Of a stretch of 64,000 nt of DNA, positions 1-10,440 are shown in pieces (positions within the stretch are counted from its first letter, which is position 1; each line of letters begins with the position of its first letter). Source of the DNA: Morinoia aosen (taxonomy: Eukaryota; Arthropoda; Malacostraca; Amphipoda; Talitridae); the NCBI GenBank assembly GCA_030386875.1, contig CM059562.1:69500201-69564200 (forward strand), written 5' to 3'. The notes below the pieces were generated by a model. That model saw nothing but the letters and a program-made list of their open reading frames with translations. It was not told the DNA's origin and did no database searches. Both the position numbers and the translations under genes were made by a program.

Positions 1-61
1 TAAAATTGCTTCTGTATATGTAAACGTATGCTACTGTAGATGCAGTGCATTATAACCAAAT

Positions 62-260
62 ACTAGTGTCACACAATCTTTGGTTAATTATTCTAAGCAT
101 TCGGTTGCTCGTAAACTCAGTAATTTTTCTCCATTCATTGCTCATTATGCAAAGTATTTTTGCTTAATCTTTTCGTGTGCCATTAAAAATTGAAACTTGA
201 ATATCCCTTTTAAAAGTTGTATCGAAATAAAATAATCAGAGCGCAGTCCTTTTCTTTTTC
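62..260. repeat. 200-bp direct repeat, copy 1
   Basis: This stretch recurs almost unchanged at 12973-13170, with about ten single-base differences visible by eye. The two copies are in the same orientation and bracket the whole gypsy-containing block. It contains no open frame. The start of copy 1 may continue left of the repeat, but the flanks differ. It may be a repeat family or one end of a segmental duplication. Confidence 0.85.
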
Positions 261-297
261 ATTTTCTGAGTGCTCTCCGCGGTACAGTGGTTAAGGT

Positions 298-560
298 GTA
301 GTGAACGCCTTCTGCCGCACTTCAGTCTAAATTTCATAAATTAATAAAACTACCTTCTAAAAATTAAATAAAGCTAACGCAATCATTATTACAATTTTAG
401 ATCACTATTGTCATTCAACATTATACATTTTTCGAGCGTCAGCTTGTAGTGATCGCCCTCAGCCGTACTTCAGCCTAATTTCATAAAATATTAAAAAACT
501 AAAATCCTAAAATTAAATTATACAAATGTAGTTATTTTTACAATTTCACAAGACCAAATT
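298..560. repeat. diverged tandem duplication
   Basis: Two related units lie side by side, roughly 298-415 and 450-560. Both begin around TGTAGTGAWCGCC, followed by a CYGYACTTCAGYCTAA block and an AT-rich tail. Just before the first unit, at 279-294, GGTACAGTGGTTAAGG matches the A-box head of the SINE found at 27224-27512. The rest of the SINE is not visible here. Confidence 0.5.
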
Positions 561-639
561 ATTTCGATTAAACTCAAAATTGTACCAAAACTGTGTTTTC
601 GAAAATATTTGCCGATCACGTTTCCGTCAGTCACTTCCG

Positions 640-1275
640 TTGGAAACATTCGCGCAGAACCATTTGGCAAGCTCGATAGCCATTTTCTAGGCAGACTGCT
701 CATTTCACGTTGTGTGTTCTTCTGATATTAGTCCTTGGGCCCCAGAGGGGCAATTGTAAGTATCAAGTGTAACGATAAGTGTGTATTATGTCTTAACTTT
801 CCTGTGTTGTGTCTTAACTTGTTCCGTGTTAGGGAGCTCTCGTTATTTTGTCGTAGAAATATTCACTATGTTGTCTCTGTGCCAGTGTTAGTTAGTCACC
901 AGCCTCAAGCTCACTGCCACATCTTTGCCATAGTTTTCGTGTTTACTATTCTCCGATGATTCCGTGTTGTGCTTCAGTGTTAGACGATATTGGCATTAGC
1001 CCCTTGGATGTATTTTAGTGCTGAGCATAGTGTTAAGACACCTTGCTGCTCACAGAGATCATTTTTGGTTTGCTCATTTTTGTATGTTCCAGCTTCTAAT
1101 TAATTGTGTCCTCAACTTTTGTATTTTAATTAAGTCGTGATTCAAACAAGTATGGAATCCTTTTCACGTTCAACACTCAACGTTTAAAGTCCAAAAATCT
1201 TAAGAAATAAAATAGGATATTGCAGCAAATCGCGTTTGTATTTTCTGCAGTACTCATTTCAAGTCAATTCATAAA
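640..1275. repeat. decayed LTR-like repeat, copy 1
   Basis: Blocks of this segment recur in the same order at 2600-3087: CAGAACCATTTGGCAAG, GGGCCCCAGAKGGGGCAATT, GTAAGTATCAAGTGT and AGGATATTGCAGCAAATCGC. The GTAAGTATC block would be a good splice donor. No coding potential was recognised. The spacing to a primer-site-like sequence at 2466 suggests remnants of an LTR family related to the gypsy element downstream. Confidence 0.55.
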
Positions 1276-2464
1276 TAATTGTTCCTTATAAATACCTAAC
1301 TACATTTGACATGTCTTTTAGGAATAGAAGCAGCGTTCTTATGTTCAATATTTTTCCATGAATTAATTGAGCCTTTTTTAAATCACTGTAACTTTGTTCT
1401 CAGCTTAGTTGTTGTGACTTTCGTGTCCGTTTATGGGCTGCTCCTTTTTATGTAACTTCTGCTGCAATTCTTGCTCATCTAAATAATAGAGTATAGAGAC
1501 TTCACCTTTTCTCATACTTATATTTTTTAGTACATTAATTATCTAATTACCTCAGTGCTTTAGCTATTATTTTGGCTGTAGCTCATTTAAACTCAGTTGT
1601 GTTGCTGCTCGTAATGTCAGGATAGAGCTTGTGACCAGTTGGTCTGGAGCACTGATTCTGGTGTTGAGATGATTCAGGCTGCGACTCGGGCGCTAGAGTT
1701 GCGGACTGATTCTCAGCACCAGACCTCTGCCATTGTTCATCCTGTGAATGTTGCAGTTTTGCGCAGTCTTGCACATGTGTATGAATAGACTCAAATTTTG
1801 TGTTCAAAATAATTCAAGTCAACTGCTCCCTCACAGGATCGACGGGACCACACATTCAAGCACTCACAAACACGTATGAAACCAAACCCTAACCTCTTAA
1901 TTTAAGGAGCTTACCTCCTCCGAGTTCTCCTCCAAGTGTTCCCTCCAAGCTTCTCCTCATATTCAAAGTTCACTATACTGGAAAGGCCTGCACCCCTGCA
2001 GCTAAGCCGCTAAAATCTCCAGTTGAGGCCATTTGGGCGAGAGTCCCCAATTCCTACCGAGTTTTCCCAACCGGTAATCAACTCCCTACCCAGCACTCAA
2101 ATCACCAATCACTTAGTGTCGGAACCCCCCACACTTACAAAACATCGACTTCACACTCCAGCTCGCGCTTCACAAGCCTGAGCTGAACGAATCGTCTGAA
2201 GTCCTCCAACCTCCTCGGACTCTCCCCAAGAAGTCTCGCGAACAAGAGTCAAGCCTCGCACTTAGGAGTGCAACCTTCTCCTCAATAAATCCCCATACCG
2301 GCGAGTGAAACTATTCTCTCATTTTCCCCCGGTGTTGGCTCGTGGTAATTTTGTTGTTTCATGGATTATTAGACGCTAGATATATTGCGTCCGAATACCC
2401 CGAACTCCTTCAGAGTCAGAGGCCGAAATCATTCAATTATTAATTAAGTGTGTTTGGAAAAACA
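1276..2464 (+). mobile_element. probable end of a decayed gypsy-type LTR
   Basis: The segment ends in AAAACA directly before C + TGGTGACCTCG (2466-2476). This is the same arrangement as the 5' LTR end of the intact element (AAACA, C, TGGTGACCCC at 5434-5443). An AATAAA at 2284-2289 sits 175 bp before this end, as expected for R/U5. The left boundary and any coding region are not visible. The interpretation rests on the PBS-like sequence and the polyadenylation signal. Confidence 0.45.
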
Positions 2465-2465
2465 C

Positions 2466-2476
2466 TGGTGACCTCG
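2466..2476 (+). promoter_or_regulatory. primer-binding-site-like sequence of the decayed LTR
   Basis: TGGTGACCTCG matches a tRNA-Trp-type primer site (TGGTGACCCCG) except for one C-to-T change. It lies one base after a plausible LTR end. Confidence 0.45.
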
Positions 2477-2599
2477 CCATGATTAAATGAACATCTTGTG
2501 AAATCGATAAATTCCTTGATATTCAACCCTTAAAAATCAAATTCAATTACTTCCCCATTTGGGAGAAGTCCAAACTTCATAAGCTCGCATCGCGTTTTC

Positions 2600-3087
2600 A
2601 CGCAGAACCATTTGGCAAGTTCCGATAGACATTTTCAGGCAGAGGCGTCATTCTGGTATTCGATGCTCCTGTGTTAGTGTTTGGGCCCCAGATGGGGCAA
2701 TTGTAAGTATCAAGTGTTTATGTTAAGTGGTATTATGTCTAAACTTTCCTGTATTGTGTCTTAGGAGCATTCATTTTGTTTATCTGTGCCGGTGTAGTTA
2801 GGCACAAGCTTCAACTCCACTGCGCCATTTCGTCAGTGTTTTGTCCTTGAATTAATGTAGCCGTGCAAACCTACATATTCACTTTAGCATCTGATTCCAA
2901 TTGGAATGTGCCTTTTTACGTTTTCGCACTGGTGTTTTTACCAGTTCTGTCAGCCTTATAATTCAATTAACTTTTGGCAGTACAGTAGCTAGAATTTTAG
3001 TATTTTATTCACTGTCGTGCATTGTGTTAGGATATTGCAGCAAATCGCGTTTGTATTTTCTGTAGTACTCATTTCAAGTCAATTCAC
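2600..3087. repeat. decayed LTR-like repeat, copy 2
   Basis: Second copy of the 640-1275 segment, shorter and with internal differences. It starts about 130 bp downstream of the decayed primer site and runs into the tandem repeats at 3112. It may belong to the 5' LTR of the intact gypsy element, but the 3' LTR lacks the sequence, so this cannot be settled here. Confidence 0.5.
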
Positions 3088-3111
3088 TACTTCGTGTAAA
3101 GCCATTTTTAA

Positions 3112-3330
3112 GGGAAATTTCCTCTTTTGATTTTTAATATTTTTCATAAGCCAATATTTAAGATGGTGTTATTCTTATCAAATTATAAATTTCCCCTTTT
3201 TATTTTTAATATTTTTCATAAGCCAATACTCAATATGGTGTTATTTGTATCAAGATTAGGATTTTCCCTTTTGTATCAAAAATAACTTCTTTAGCCAATA
3301 TTCAATATGGTGTTATTTGTGTGATCAAGT
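3112..3330. repeat. three tandem units of about 73 bp
   Basis: Three head-to-tail units (about 3112-3184, 3185-3259, 3260-3330) share TTTCCYYTTT, TTTCATAAGCCAATA and AATATGGTGTTATT. Short tandem repeats of this kind are common in LTR U3 enhancers, so this may be part of an old U3 region. No gene is seen. Confidence 0.65.
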
Positions 3331-3564
3331 TAGACTTGCATCAAATTATCAATTTATTTCTTTAATGTTTTTTTTTAATCAAAGCAATCAAATTATCATT
3401 CTCAATTCTTTGACAGCTGTATTTTGTCACAGCTGTATTTTCAATTAAGTAGGGTTTTGATATAATCACGTGGTTGTAGTTTTTATGTACAGTCAACATT
3501 AAAAATCATTCTTAACAAATTTTATAGTCAACCTTTGTTGTGATGATAATCAGAACAAACCTTG

Positions 3565-3799
3565 TAAATACCAATAACTAAATACCTGATTTTCCTCATA
3601 GAATCAATATTTATACATTAAATATTATTGATGTTTTTTAGGCTAGTTAGATGGTAATTATTAAGCTGAATTGCCTCAACTTACCATTGTCTTAAATGTT
3701 AGGTGAATACCAATAACTAAATACCTGATTTTCCTCATAGAATCAGTATTTATACATTAAATATTATTGATGTTTTTTTGGTTTAGTTAGATGGTAATT
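3565..3799. repeat. 97-bp direct repeat pair
   Basis: Positions 3565-3657 and 3703-3799 are nearly identical. Both run from AATACCAATAACTAAATACC to GTTAGATGGTAATT, and about 45 bp of unrelated sequence separates them. No coding potential is seen. The rest of 3330-4118 holds nothing recognised. Confidence 0.75.
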
Positions 3800-4118
3800 G
3801 TATAATTCTTAGTCATTGTATATTGATTATTTCAGTTAGGAAGAACTGGGAACATGTGTTTTCTAGTTCAATGGCATTTAGCAGATGCTGTAGATTTTTA
3901 CCATTAGCTATTAATTAAGTGAGGCAGGATACTCAGTTCACTGCTTATGCCATCTTAGTTTCGCCAGGCAAAGTTTTGCCTGTGTGAATTACTAGTGTAG
4001 AATTTTTAGCTTCATGCCGTTAGAAATATTAGAATTAAAATCAATTGTCAGTGCTCCGAAGTTGCTCCCCACTTGCACTCCGGCGCCAGAGTGCTGGTGG
4101 GGGTCGTTTTTCGAAGAG

Positions 4119-5432
4119 CCAGTGCGCACAAATTATGCCGGCGGCTTTGGCGAATGCCGACGTGTAGAGCCGCCGGGTTATTCGCCGCACTGATCTTCAT
4201 GTTTCATCTCGCGCACATTTCCTTTCCGCGCAAGCAAAAACGTTTAGTGCTTCCTTTTCTTATTATTGGGTAGTATTCCTTACCATTTATTAATTGCACC
4301 TGATATTCACCCGTGATTTTCAGTAGGATTTATATCAAATGAAACCTTAGAATTTTTCTCTGGTATTTCTTGTACAAGTTATAGAGATGTTCTAGAGTAC
4401 TTAAAGAAGCAATAATTCTCTTTATAGGAAATTCTTAATTGCTGTAATTCTTTTCTTCTGCTTCTTGAACCATGTCCTGTTAAGTCATGTGTTTTGAAAT
4501 GGTTCCAGGGATTTGATCCCCGATTATGCTTTAGATAATCACCAATAGTATTACTAAAAATTCTTGAACGTTATGCCTTGTATTTAAAGAAGGAGCAGCT
4601 GTATAAGAGTTTTCTTAATGGCTTCTGTCCTATCTCTCCACTTTCGAGCTTGACGAGGAAGAGAACAAATGAAATTAACTAGAGTCAAATCTGTAGGAAT
4701 TCTCGGATTCTGCCGTGTGGGAGTTTTATTATTATTTTATGATGTGGACTGTCAGTGGTGTTTCCTTGATGTCTCCTTGGACTGTTCATCCAGCTTTTTG
4801 GACTCCTTGCAGGACCTCCACGTCATCACACACACCACTTACAACATTCTCCCTGGGCCGCTTTTGGGATTTCTCTACTTGGATTAGATTTGGCTATGCT
4901 CAAAAAACCTTCAGCCTTATATATTCCCTAATTACGGGCCTTAATTCTCAACTGCCTAAAATTACGGGCACAATTGAATTAGCCCCTCGATTGTCGAATT
5001 CAGCGTGCCTGGATCATAATTACTATTCAAACCAAGAGTCATCATCGCCATCAGGCTCGGCACCTTGATCAAACTCACCTGCTCCAAAAATTAAGCAGGC
5101 TTTGCCCACACAAATAGCTACGCACCGATTGTTGTGCTTGTTTACAAATTGCCCTCAGTAAATATAATATTCTGAACACAATACACTTAAAAATCTCATC
5201 CACCGGCCGGAGCGATTGCCTCCGGACTGCAAAGTATCTTCAGTCAAGATCTGCAGGATCAAGTCTCGTCGATCCGCAGGATCAAGTCTCGGCGACCTTC
5301 CCGGCTTCTTCCAATAAAATCATACAAAAAAAAGCTGAGTCCAAAGAGCCTTATTATCCCTCTCATAATTTTTCCCAGATGCTTGTCGAGGTTTCGTGAG
5401 GACTGGCTTAACCCCTCGGTCAGATCCAAACA
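4119..5432 (+). repeat. 5' LTR (portion shared with the 3' LTR)
   Basis: Matches 11454-12771 base for base except for a handful of substitutions and a 4-bp ACGT insertion in the 3' copy. It contains a TATATA at about 4918 and AATAAA at 5313-5318, and ends AAACA one base before the primer site. Sequence upstream of 4119 does not match the 3' LTR. The true left end is therefore either truncated or a different U3. Confidence 0.85.
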
Positions 5433-5433
5433 C

Positions 5434-5443
5434 TGGTGACCCC
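5434..5443 (+). promoter_or_regulatory. primer-binding site, tRNA-Trp type
   Basis: TGGTGACCCC is complementary to the usual 3' end of tRNA-Trp (GGGGUCACCA). It begins one base after the LTR end. Related motifs follow at about 5455 (CACTGGCAACCCC) and 5480 (CACTGGTGAAGACCCC). Confidence 0.8.
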
Positions 5444-6080
5444 AGTAAAAATAACACTGGCAACCCCAAAGATAAAAATCACTGGTGAAGACCCCAGTTA
5501 AAATACCCCCAGTTAAAATAACCCCAAAACCTTCTTTAAGAACTCGACAAGTATTTGAGAGGTTGTGAGAGAGGTAATTTTGGTATATCATTGTAGTAAT
5601 AAATTTCCCATGTCGTAGTCTTTGAGAATTTCTTAGATTACTGTGTTAATGGTGATTCTCTGAGCAGCTCTAACAAAAATTTTTTTTCAGCGCTTTACTG
5701 TCCTTTTTTGTTTTATGTGCCTCAGTAGGTAGGGAAAATATATTGTTTTCCTATTTCTGTGCTTACGTTTAGTACGTTTATTCTGACGACCGCAAAAATT
5801 CGCGTTTCCATTCTCTCTTTCCCTCCGTTTCTTCAACGTTATTGATCGATTGAGTAGGTAGAAAAATAATTTTCCTCACCTGCTTTATTTTTGTGCCTAC
5901 GCAAATTGCCGCATACCGCATAATTTTTTTTTCTCGTTTCCAATTTCATATTCCCTTTCCTTCTGTTTCAACTTAATTTGAATGATTGAGTAGGTAAAGA
6001 ATTAACGCAAACCCTTGCCACTTAATTCCAAGTCATAGGCACTGATATCTTAATTGCGCACCCCTAAAGAGATTGCTAGC

Positions 6081-7061
6081 ATGCCTGACTCAGATAATGA
6101 AGATCGAGCCCCCACAAAACCCATTAGGCTCCCTCCCTTCATTCCGGAGGACGCCCACACCTGGTTCCAACAGTGTGAGGCAATGTTTAGGTATCATAGA
6201 GTTACTAGTAACACTGATCAATTCTACGCCCTTGTGTCCGCAGCCCCCACAAAATTGTTGAATGATTCAAATCAATTGCTCGAAAGCCCTTCCGCCGTTG
6301 ATCCGTACGGCACCTTAAAAAGAAAGATTCTGCAGAAGTTGCAGATGTCCGATGCGGACAAATTTCGTAGTTTGGTAGACGCCTCAGCAATTCCATCTGT
6401 CTCTAGCTCTTTCTCTCCCACTTCGCTAGTGAAAGAACTGCGAAAACTCGCTACGGGTGTTGCCGTAGCTGAGGGATTCCTGAAGGAAGTTTTCATGACT
6501 AAGCTTCCACAAAACGTGCGCCCATTTCTATCGCTAGCAGGCCCCGATCAAACGCTGGAAAAGCTAGCGGAGTCCACCGAGACGGTGATGCGCAACATCA
6601 ATTCGCCACAAGCACCGCAAGTTGCGTCCCTGAATGCAGCTGCTGCAAATTTTAGCCCCATAAATACCCAGAATCAATCCTCAGCCACAATAGATAAGTT
6701 GCAGCAAGACATCGCTGAGATAAAGCAAGCTCTCCAGAATTGCCAGTTAGGTCAGAGTGGCCAGAACGTAGCTCACATTCAGCAAGGCCCAGGGAGATTC
6801 CAAAGCCACCAAAATGCCTACGACTATCCTTATGACTATCCCTCCAACTATCATCCTTTTCCTCCTCCTCAACGCTTTGATAGAGGTAGATCTTATGATA
6901 GGTCAAATCAAGACCGTCGCTTTCGGTCGCGCTCTCGTGATGCCGGTAGCAATTTATGCTGGTATCACACAAAGTATGGTGACCAAGCACGAAAGTGCGG
7001 GTCCCGTTTTTGCCCTCGCTATACCGAAATGACTTCGGGAAACGCCAACAGCAACGCATAG
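6081..7061 (+). CDS. gag: Gag polyprotein of gypsy/CsRn1-like element
   Basis: A 326-residue ORF from ATG 6081; the frame is open upstream only to non-ATG codons. It would encode the capsid/nucleocapsid protein that packages the element RNA in the cytoplasm. The N-terminal two-thirds has the aromatic and acidic motif typical of gypsy Gag (PFIPEDAHTWFQQCEAMF near residues 22-39). A proline/glutamine-rich linker and an arginine/tyrosine-rich stretch follow, then a zinc-finger-like C-terminus (C-W-Y-H, then C and C, near residues 293-312). This replaces the usual CCHC knuckle with a CHCC-type order, as known for CsRn1 relatives. The 3' end overlaps pol and holds a -1 slippery site. No breaks are seen. 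Confidence 0.9.
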   Translation: MPDSDNEDRAPTKPIRLPPFIPEDAHTWFQQCEAMFRYHRVTSNTDQFYALVSAAPTKLLNDSNQLLESPSAVDPYGTLKRKILQKLQMSDADKFRSLVDASAIPSVSSSFSPTSLVKELRKLATGVAVAEGFLKEVFMTKLPQNVRPFLSLAGPDQTLEKLAESTETVMRNINSPQAPQVASLNAAAANFSPINTQNQSSATIDKLQQDIAEIKQALQNCQLGQSGQNVAHIQQGPGRFQSHQNAYDYPYDYPSNYHPFPPPQRFDRGRSYDRSNQDRRFRSRSRDAGSNLCWYHTKYGDQARKCGSRFCPRYTEMTSGNANSNA

Positions 7062-10000
7062 TAGCGAGTACTGCGTTGCCTCATTCCCAGACTACTCGCC
7101 TCTTGACCATCCTTGATCCCACAACCAAATACCGATTTTTAATAGACACTGGCTCCAGTGTGTCAATTATCCCAGCCACGGTGAAAGACAAAAACAATCC
7201 ATTGTTGGCGACATTACGCGCCGCAAACGGCACGCCAATTCCTTGTTACGGTGAAAGAGTATTAGAGTGCAGTCTGGGATTGAGGCGAAACTTTCGTTTC
7301 ACATTCCTGATCGCGGAAGTACAAGAGCCCATAATAGGTGCTGATTTTCTAGCCAAGTTTGGCATACTTGTAGATGTTAAAAACCGTAGAATTAGGGACG
7401 AGGAGACACAGATCTCAATTCCCGCTTGTAGCATAACTAGAGCTAATGTCTTGCATTCTTTCTCTATCGCCTTAAAGGAAGAGTGCATGTTTGAGCAATT
7501 ACTAAAAGATTTTCCTGCATTGACAAATTCTAACTTAGTTTCTACAAAAATGCAGACCAGCACAAAGCACTTCATAGAGACGCAAGGTCCGCCGGTTTAC
7601 TCCCGTGCAAGGCGATTGCCGCCTGACCGATTGGCGTTAGCCAAGAAAGAAATCGCGCGCATGCTCGAAAATGGCATTATCCGCAGTTCCAAAAGTCCTT
7701 GGGCTAGCCCTCTTTTGCTAGTACCCAAGGCTAACGGTGAATTCAGACCGTGCGGGGATTTCCGCAGGTTGAATGCCGTTACTCTACCTGATCGCTACCC
7801 TATTCCTTACCTTCATGATTTCAGTGCTAATTTAGAGGGAGCTCAAATTTTCTCAAAGATAGACCTTCAGCACGCCTTTCATCAAATTCCACTTGAGGAA
7901 AGCGCAATTGAGAAGACCGCGGTAATCACTCCGTTCGGTCTCTTTGAGTTCCAAAAAATGCCATATGGCTTGAGGAACGCTCCTCAAACGTTCCAAAGGC
8001 ACATGGCTGAAATTTTCTCTGATCTCACTTTCGCCTATGTCTATCTAGACGACATCCTAGTGGCATCCACAACCCCGGAGTTGCACAAAGACCACCTTAG
8101 GGTCGTTTTTCAAAGACTGTCCGACAATGGACTCCTCGTAAATCCTGCAAAATGTGAGCTCGGAAAGCCATCACTGATTTACTTAGGTCATGAAATCTCT
8201 AGCCTAGGTCTAAAACCTTTGCCTTCCAAAGTAGAAGTGATCAAAAACTTTCCTCTTCCACAGACCCAGAAGGAACTAAGAAGGTTCCTAGGTTCTGTTA
8301 ACTTCTATCATCGTTTCATTCGCAACTGTGCTCAAACTTTAGCGCCCTTGTCTGACCTCCTCGAACCGAAACGAAAAGGCAAATCTATTGAGGTAAAATG
8401 GACGGAAGAAGCGCGCAGAGCTTTTGAGGAAATCAAGCACAAGTTAGCCTCCGCGACTGAATTATCCTACCCTATTGCTAATGCTGATTTTAGTCTAGTA
8501 GTGGACGCTTCCAGTACTGCTGTAGGGGCTGTTTTGCAACAACAAGTAGGTACTAACATCTCTCCTCTTGCTTTCTTTTCCAAAAAGCTGTCGCCCACTG
8601 AGCGTGCTTATAGCGCGTTTGGTAGGGAACTTCTTGCTATCTACTTGTCTGTGAGACACTTTCGCTATGCTCTAGAGGCGAGGGAGTTTGTGATCTACAC
8701 AGATCACAGACCTCTGACCTCAGCGATCAAGATGCCTTCTGAAAGACATTCCCCGAGAGAAGCGCGGCATTTGTCGTTTATAAGTCAGTTTACCACTGAC
8801 ATCCGTTTCATAAAAGAGTTGGACAATACTGTCGCTGATTGTCTATCGCGCATAAATACTGTCCAAACCAGTGGTGAAATCACTTTCGGCAACATTGAAA
8901 GCGCGCAGAAGGAGGATCCTAAACTTCAGGACCTTCTCAAACCTTCTAACACTTCCTCTCTGAAGTTAACCTTGGTTGACGGCGTGTACCGTGATGCCGA
9001 GCGACCTGCTCGTTTGTTTCTTCCCGCGACTCTCCGCAGAGTAGCTGTCCTCCACTATCATTCCTTCTCACACCCTGGTATTAACCGTACATTGCGTTTG
9101 ATTTCTGATTGTTACGTCTGGCCAGCGATGCGTAAGGAGGTCAAGCAAATTGTGCAAAATTGCCATGCGTGTCAGAGTAGAAGTGTGGTGAAACACAACC
9201 GTGCAGCGCTGCAGAGAGTTGCATTCACAGGTCACAAGTTCGACTCTGTACACCTAGATTTGGTGGGTCCTTTGCCTTTATCGCGCGGTCATTCTTATTT
9301 GTTGACCATCATTGATAGGTTCACACGTTGGGTTGAGGCTGTTCCTCTTCCTGATATCCAAACTGAGACTGTAGCGCGCGCCTTCATGTCCAACTGGATC
9401 TCCAGATTTGGTGTTCCCTCACGCGTCACGCATGACCGGGGATCACAATTTACCTCCAAATTTTGGAGTGAGCTTAGCACTGCTTTAGGGTGTGAAAACG
9501 TAAATACTACTGCTTATCATCCACAGTCAAATGGACTTATTGAGAGAGTCCACAGAGATTTAAAGTCGGCATTACGTTGCCTAAACTGCAGCAATGATTG
9601 GACTGACAGACTTCCATTAGTATTGTTGAGCATTCGCAATCTGTACCGACAAGATCAGCACTGCACAGCAGCAGAGATGCTATATGGTCAAACACTTCGT
9701 CTCCCCGGCGACATTGTTGACCCAAAACCTTTGCCTGAATTTTCATCCGCTGACCGTTCCGCATATGTAACCTGCCTCAAAGATTGCATGCGCCAGATCA
9801 AGTATGTGGCTCCGCGAATGCCTCAGACTGAGGACAAACTGGATCCTGCCTTGCAGGACTGCACACATGTGTACGTCCGAAACGACGCCATCAAACCTAC
9901 ACTCACGCGCCCCTATGATGGCCCATTCAAAATAATCAAACGCACGCCCAAGTATTTTGTCCTGGAAAGATCGGGTTCACACGACCCCGTGAGCATTGAT

Positions 10001-10399
10001 CGATTAAAAGTCGCGTACACTTCCGATCATAGTGTAACTTCTAACTCATCATTCTCTCCACAGAATTCCCCTTCCACTGAGACTCGTTCATATCTACCAT
10101 CTCAGTTTCCTCAGTTGGCTGCATTATTGCCTAGTCAACTTGAGTGTAATCCTTTCTATGTGCCTAAACATTCAAACCCTATCTCTAGGCCTGTCGTAGA
10201 TTCTAATTCTAGCCCTCTTACTGAAACAGCGACAATTCTGGATAGGCCAGACGAGCCCGCTGCAGTAACTCGTGTTCCTAGAACTCTTGCCGATCTAAAT
10301 TTGCAGACCCGTTTGGTGAAACTTCCCCGCTCAGTAACATTTTCCACCTGCCGAACCCGGCAGGGTCGCGTAGTTAGACCTCCTTCCCGCTACAAATGA
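6995..10399 (+). CDS. pol: Pol polyprotein (protease, RT, RNase H, integrase)
   Basis: The open frame runs 1134 codons in the -1 frame relative to gag. It opens at a GTG, so it is probably made as a Gag-Pol fusion through the heptamer at 7037, entering at about codon 17. Domains in order, in codons of this frame: aspartic protease with DTGS at 51-54; reverse transcriptase with YLDD at 350-353; RNase H beginning with the VVDASS motif near 505; integrase with an HHCC zinc finger (H-x3-5-H, C-x2-C) near 685-730; and the catalytic D of LDLVGPL near 755. A GPFKII block near 975 and a serine/proline-rich tail follow. All catalytic blocks look intact and there is no internal stop. No envelope ORF follows. 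Confidence 0.95.
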   Translation: MRVPFLPSLYRNDFGKRQQQRIVASTALPHSQTTRLLTILDPTTKYRFLIDTGSSVSIIPATVKDKNNPLLATLRAANGTPIPCYGERVLECSLGLRRNFRFTFLIAEVQEPIIGADFLAKFGILVDVKNRRIRDEETQISIPACSITRANVLHSFSIALKEECMFEQLLKDFPALTNSNLVSTKMQTSTKHFIETQGPPVYSRARRLPPDRLALAKKEIARMLENGIIRSSKSPWASPLLLVPKANGEFRPCGDFRRLNAVTLPDRYPIPYLHDFSANLEGAQIFSKIDLQHAFHQIPLEESAIEKTAVITPFGLFEFQKMPYGLRNAPQTFQRHMAEIFSDLTFAYVYLDDILVASTTPELHKDHLRVVFQRLSDNGLLVNPAKCELGKPSLIYLGHEISSLGLKPLPSKVEVIKNFPLPQTQKELRRFLGSVNFYHRFIRNCAQTLAPLSDLLEPKRKGKSIEVKWTEEARRAFEEIKHKLASATELSYPIANADFSLVVDASSTAVGAVLQQQVGTNISPLAFFSKKLSPTERAYSAFGRELLAIYLSVRHFRYALEAREFVIYTDHRPLTSAIKMPSERHSPREARHLSFISQFTTDIRFIKELDNTVADCLSRINTVQTSGEITFGNIESAQKEDPKLQDLLKPSNTSSLKLTLVDGVYRDAERPARLFLPATLRRVAVLHYHSFSHPGINRTLRLISDCYVWPAMRKEVKQIVQNCHACQSRSVVKHNRAALQRVAFTGHKFDSVHLDLVGPLPLSRGHSYLLTIIDRFTRWVEAVPLPDIQTETVARAFMSNWISRFGVPSRVTHDRGSQFTSKFWSELSTALGCENVNTTAYHPQSNGLIERVHRDLKSALRCLNCSNDWTDRLPLVLLSIRNLYRQDQHCTAAEMLYGQTLRLPGDIVDPKPLPEFSSADRSAYVTCLKDCMRQIKYVAPRMPQTEDKLDPALQDCTHVYVRNDAIKPTLTRPYDGPFKIIKRTPKYFVLERSGSHDPVSIDRLKVAYTSDHSVTSNSSFSPQNSPSTETRSYLPSQFPQLAALLPSQLECNPFYVPKHSNPISRPVVDSNSSPLTETATILDRPDEPAAVTRVPRTLADLNLQTRLVKLPRSVTFSTCRTRQGRVVRPPSRYK
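7037..7043 (+). promoter_or_regulatory. candidate -1 ribosomal frameshift heptamer
   Basis: GGGAAAC lies in the gag frame as G GGA AAC, a canonical X XXY YYZ slippery heptamer, 15 bases before the gag stop (TAG 7059-7061). A one-base backward slip puts the ribosome exactly in the pol frame (GGG AAA CGC). No downstream stem or pseudoknot was modelled. Confidence 0.75.
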
Positions 10400-10428
10400 T
10401 TGCAGCGGGTGGACCTTTCGGTCTGCGC

Positions 10429-10440
10429 CTTGGGGGGTAA
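10429..10440 (+). promoter_or_regulatory. polypurine tract
   Basis: CTTGGGGGGTAA sits directly before TGTAGC, 30 bp after the pol stop. A G-rich tract at this place primes plus-strand DNA synthesis in gypsy elements. Confidence 0.75.

Noticed and set aside
2863-2890. TAATGTAGC...CTACA near 2863 as the true start of the 5' LTR
   Set aside because: It resembles the 3' LTR start (TGTAGC...GCTACA), but the sequence after it does not match the 3' LTR, so the resemblance alone is too weak.
3112-3330. CRISPR-like spacing of repeats
   Set aside because: Units are contiguous and diverged with no unique spacers; the genome is animal-like.
4500-4540. tRNA-like GGTTCCAGGGATTTGATCCCC near 4499
   Set aside because: No A box at the right distance and no cloverleaf could be drawn; it lies inside an LTR and is repeated in the other LTR.
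4669-5068. Open frames of 72 and 117 codons in the LTR, repeated at 12090-12407
   Set aside because: They lie within the LTR, overlap each other, and a 4-bp insertion in the 3' copy changes the start of the frame; no domain is seen.
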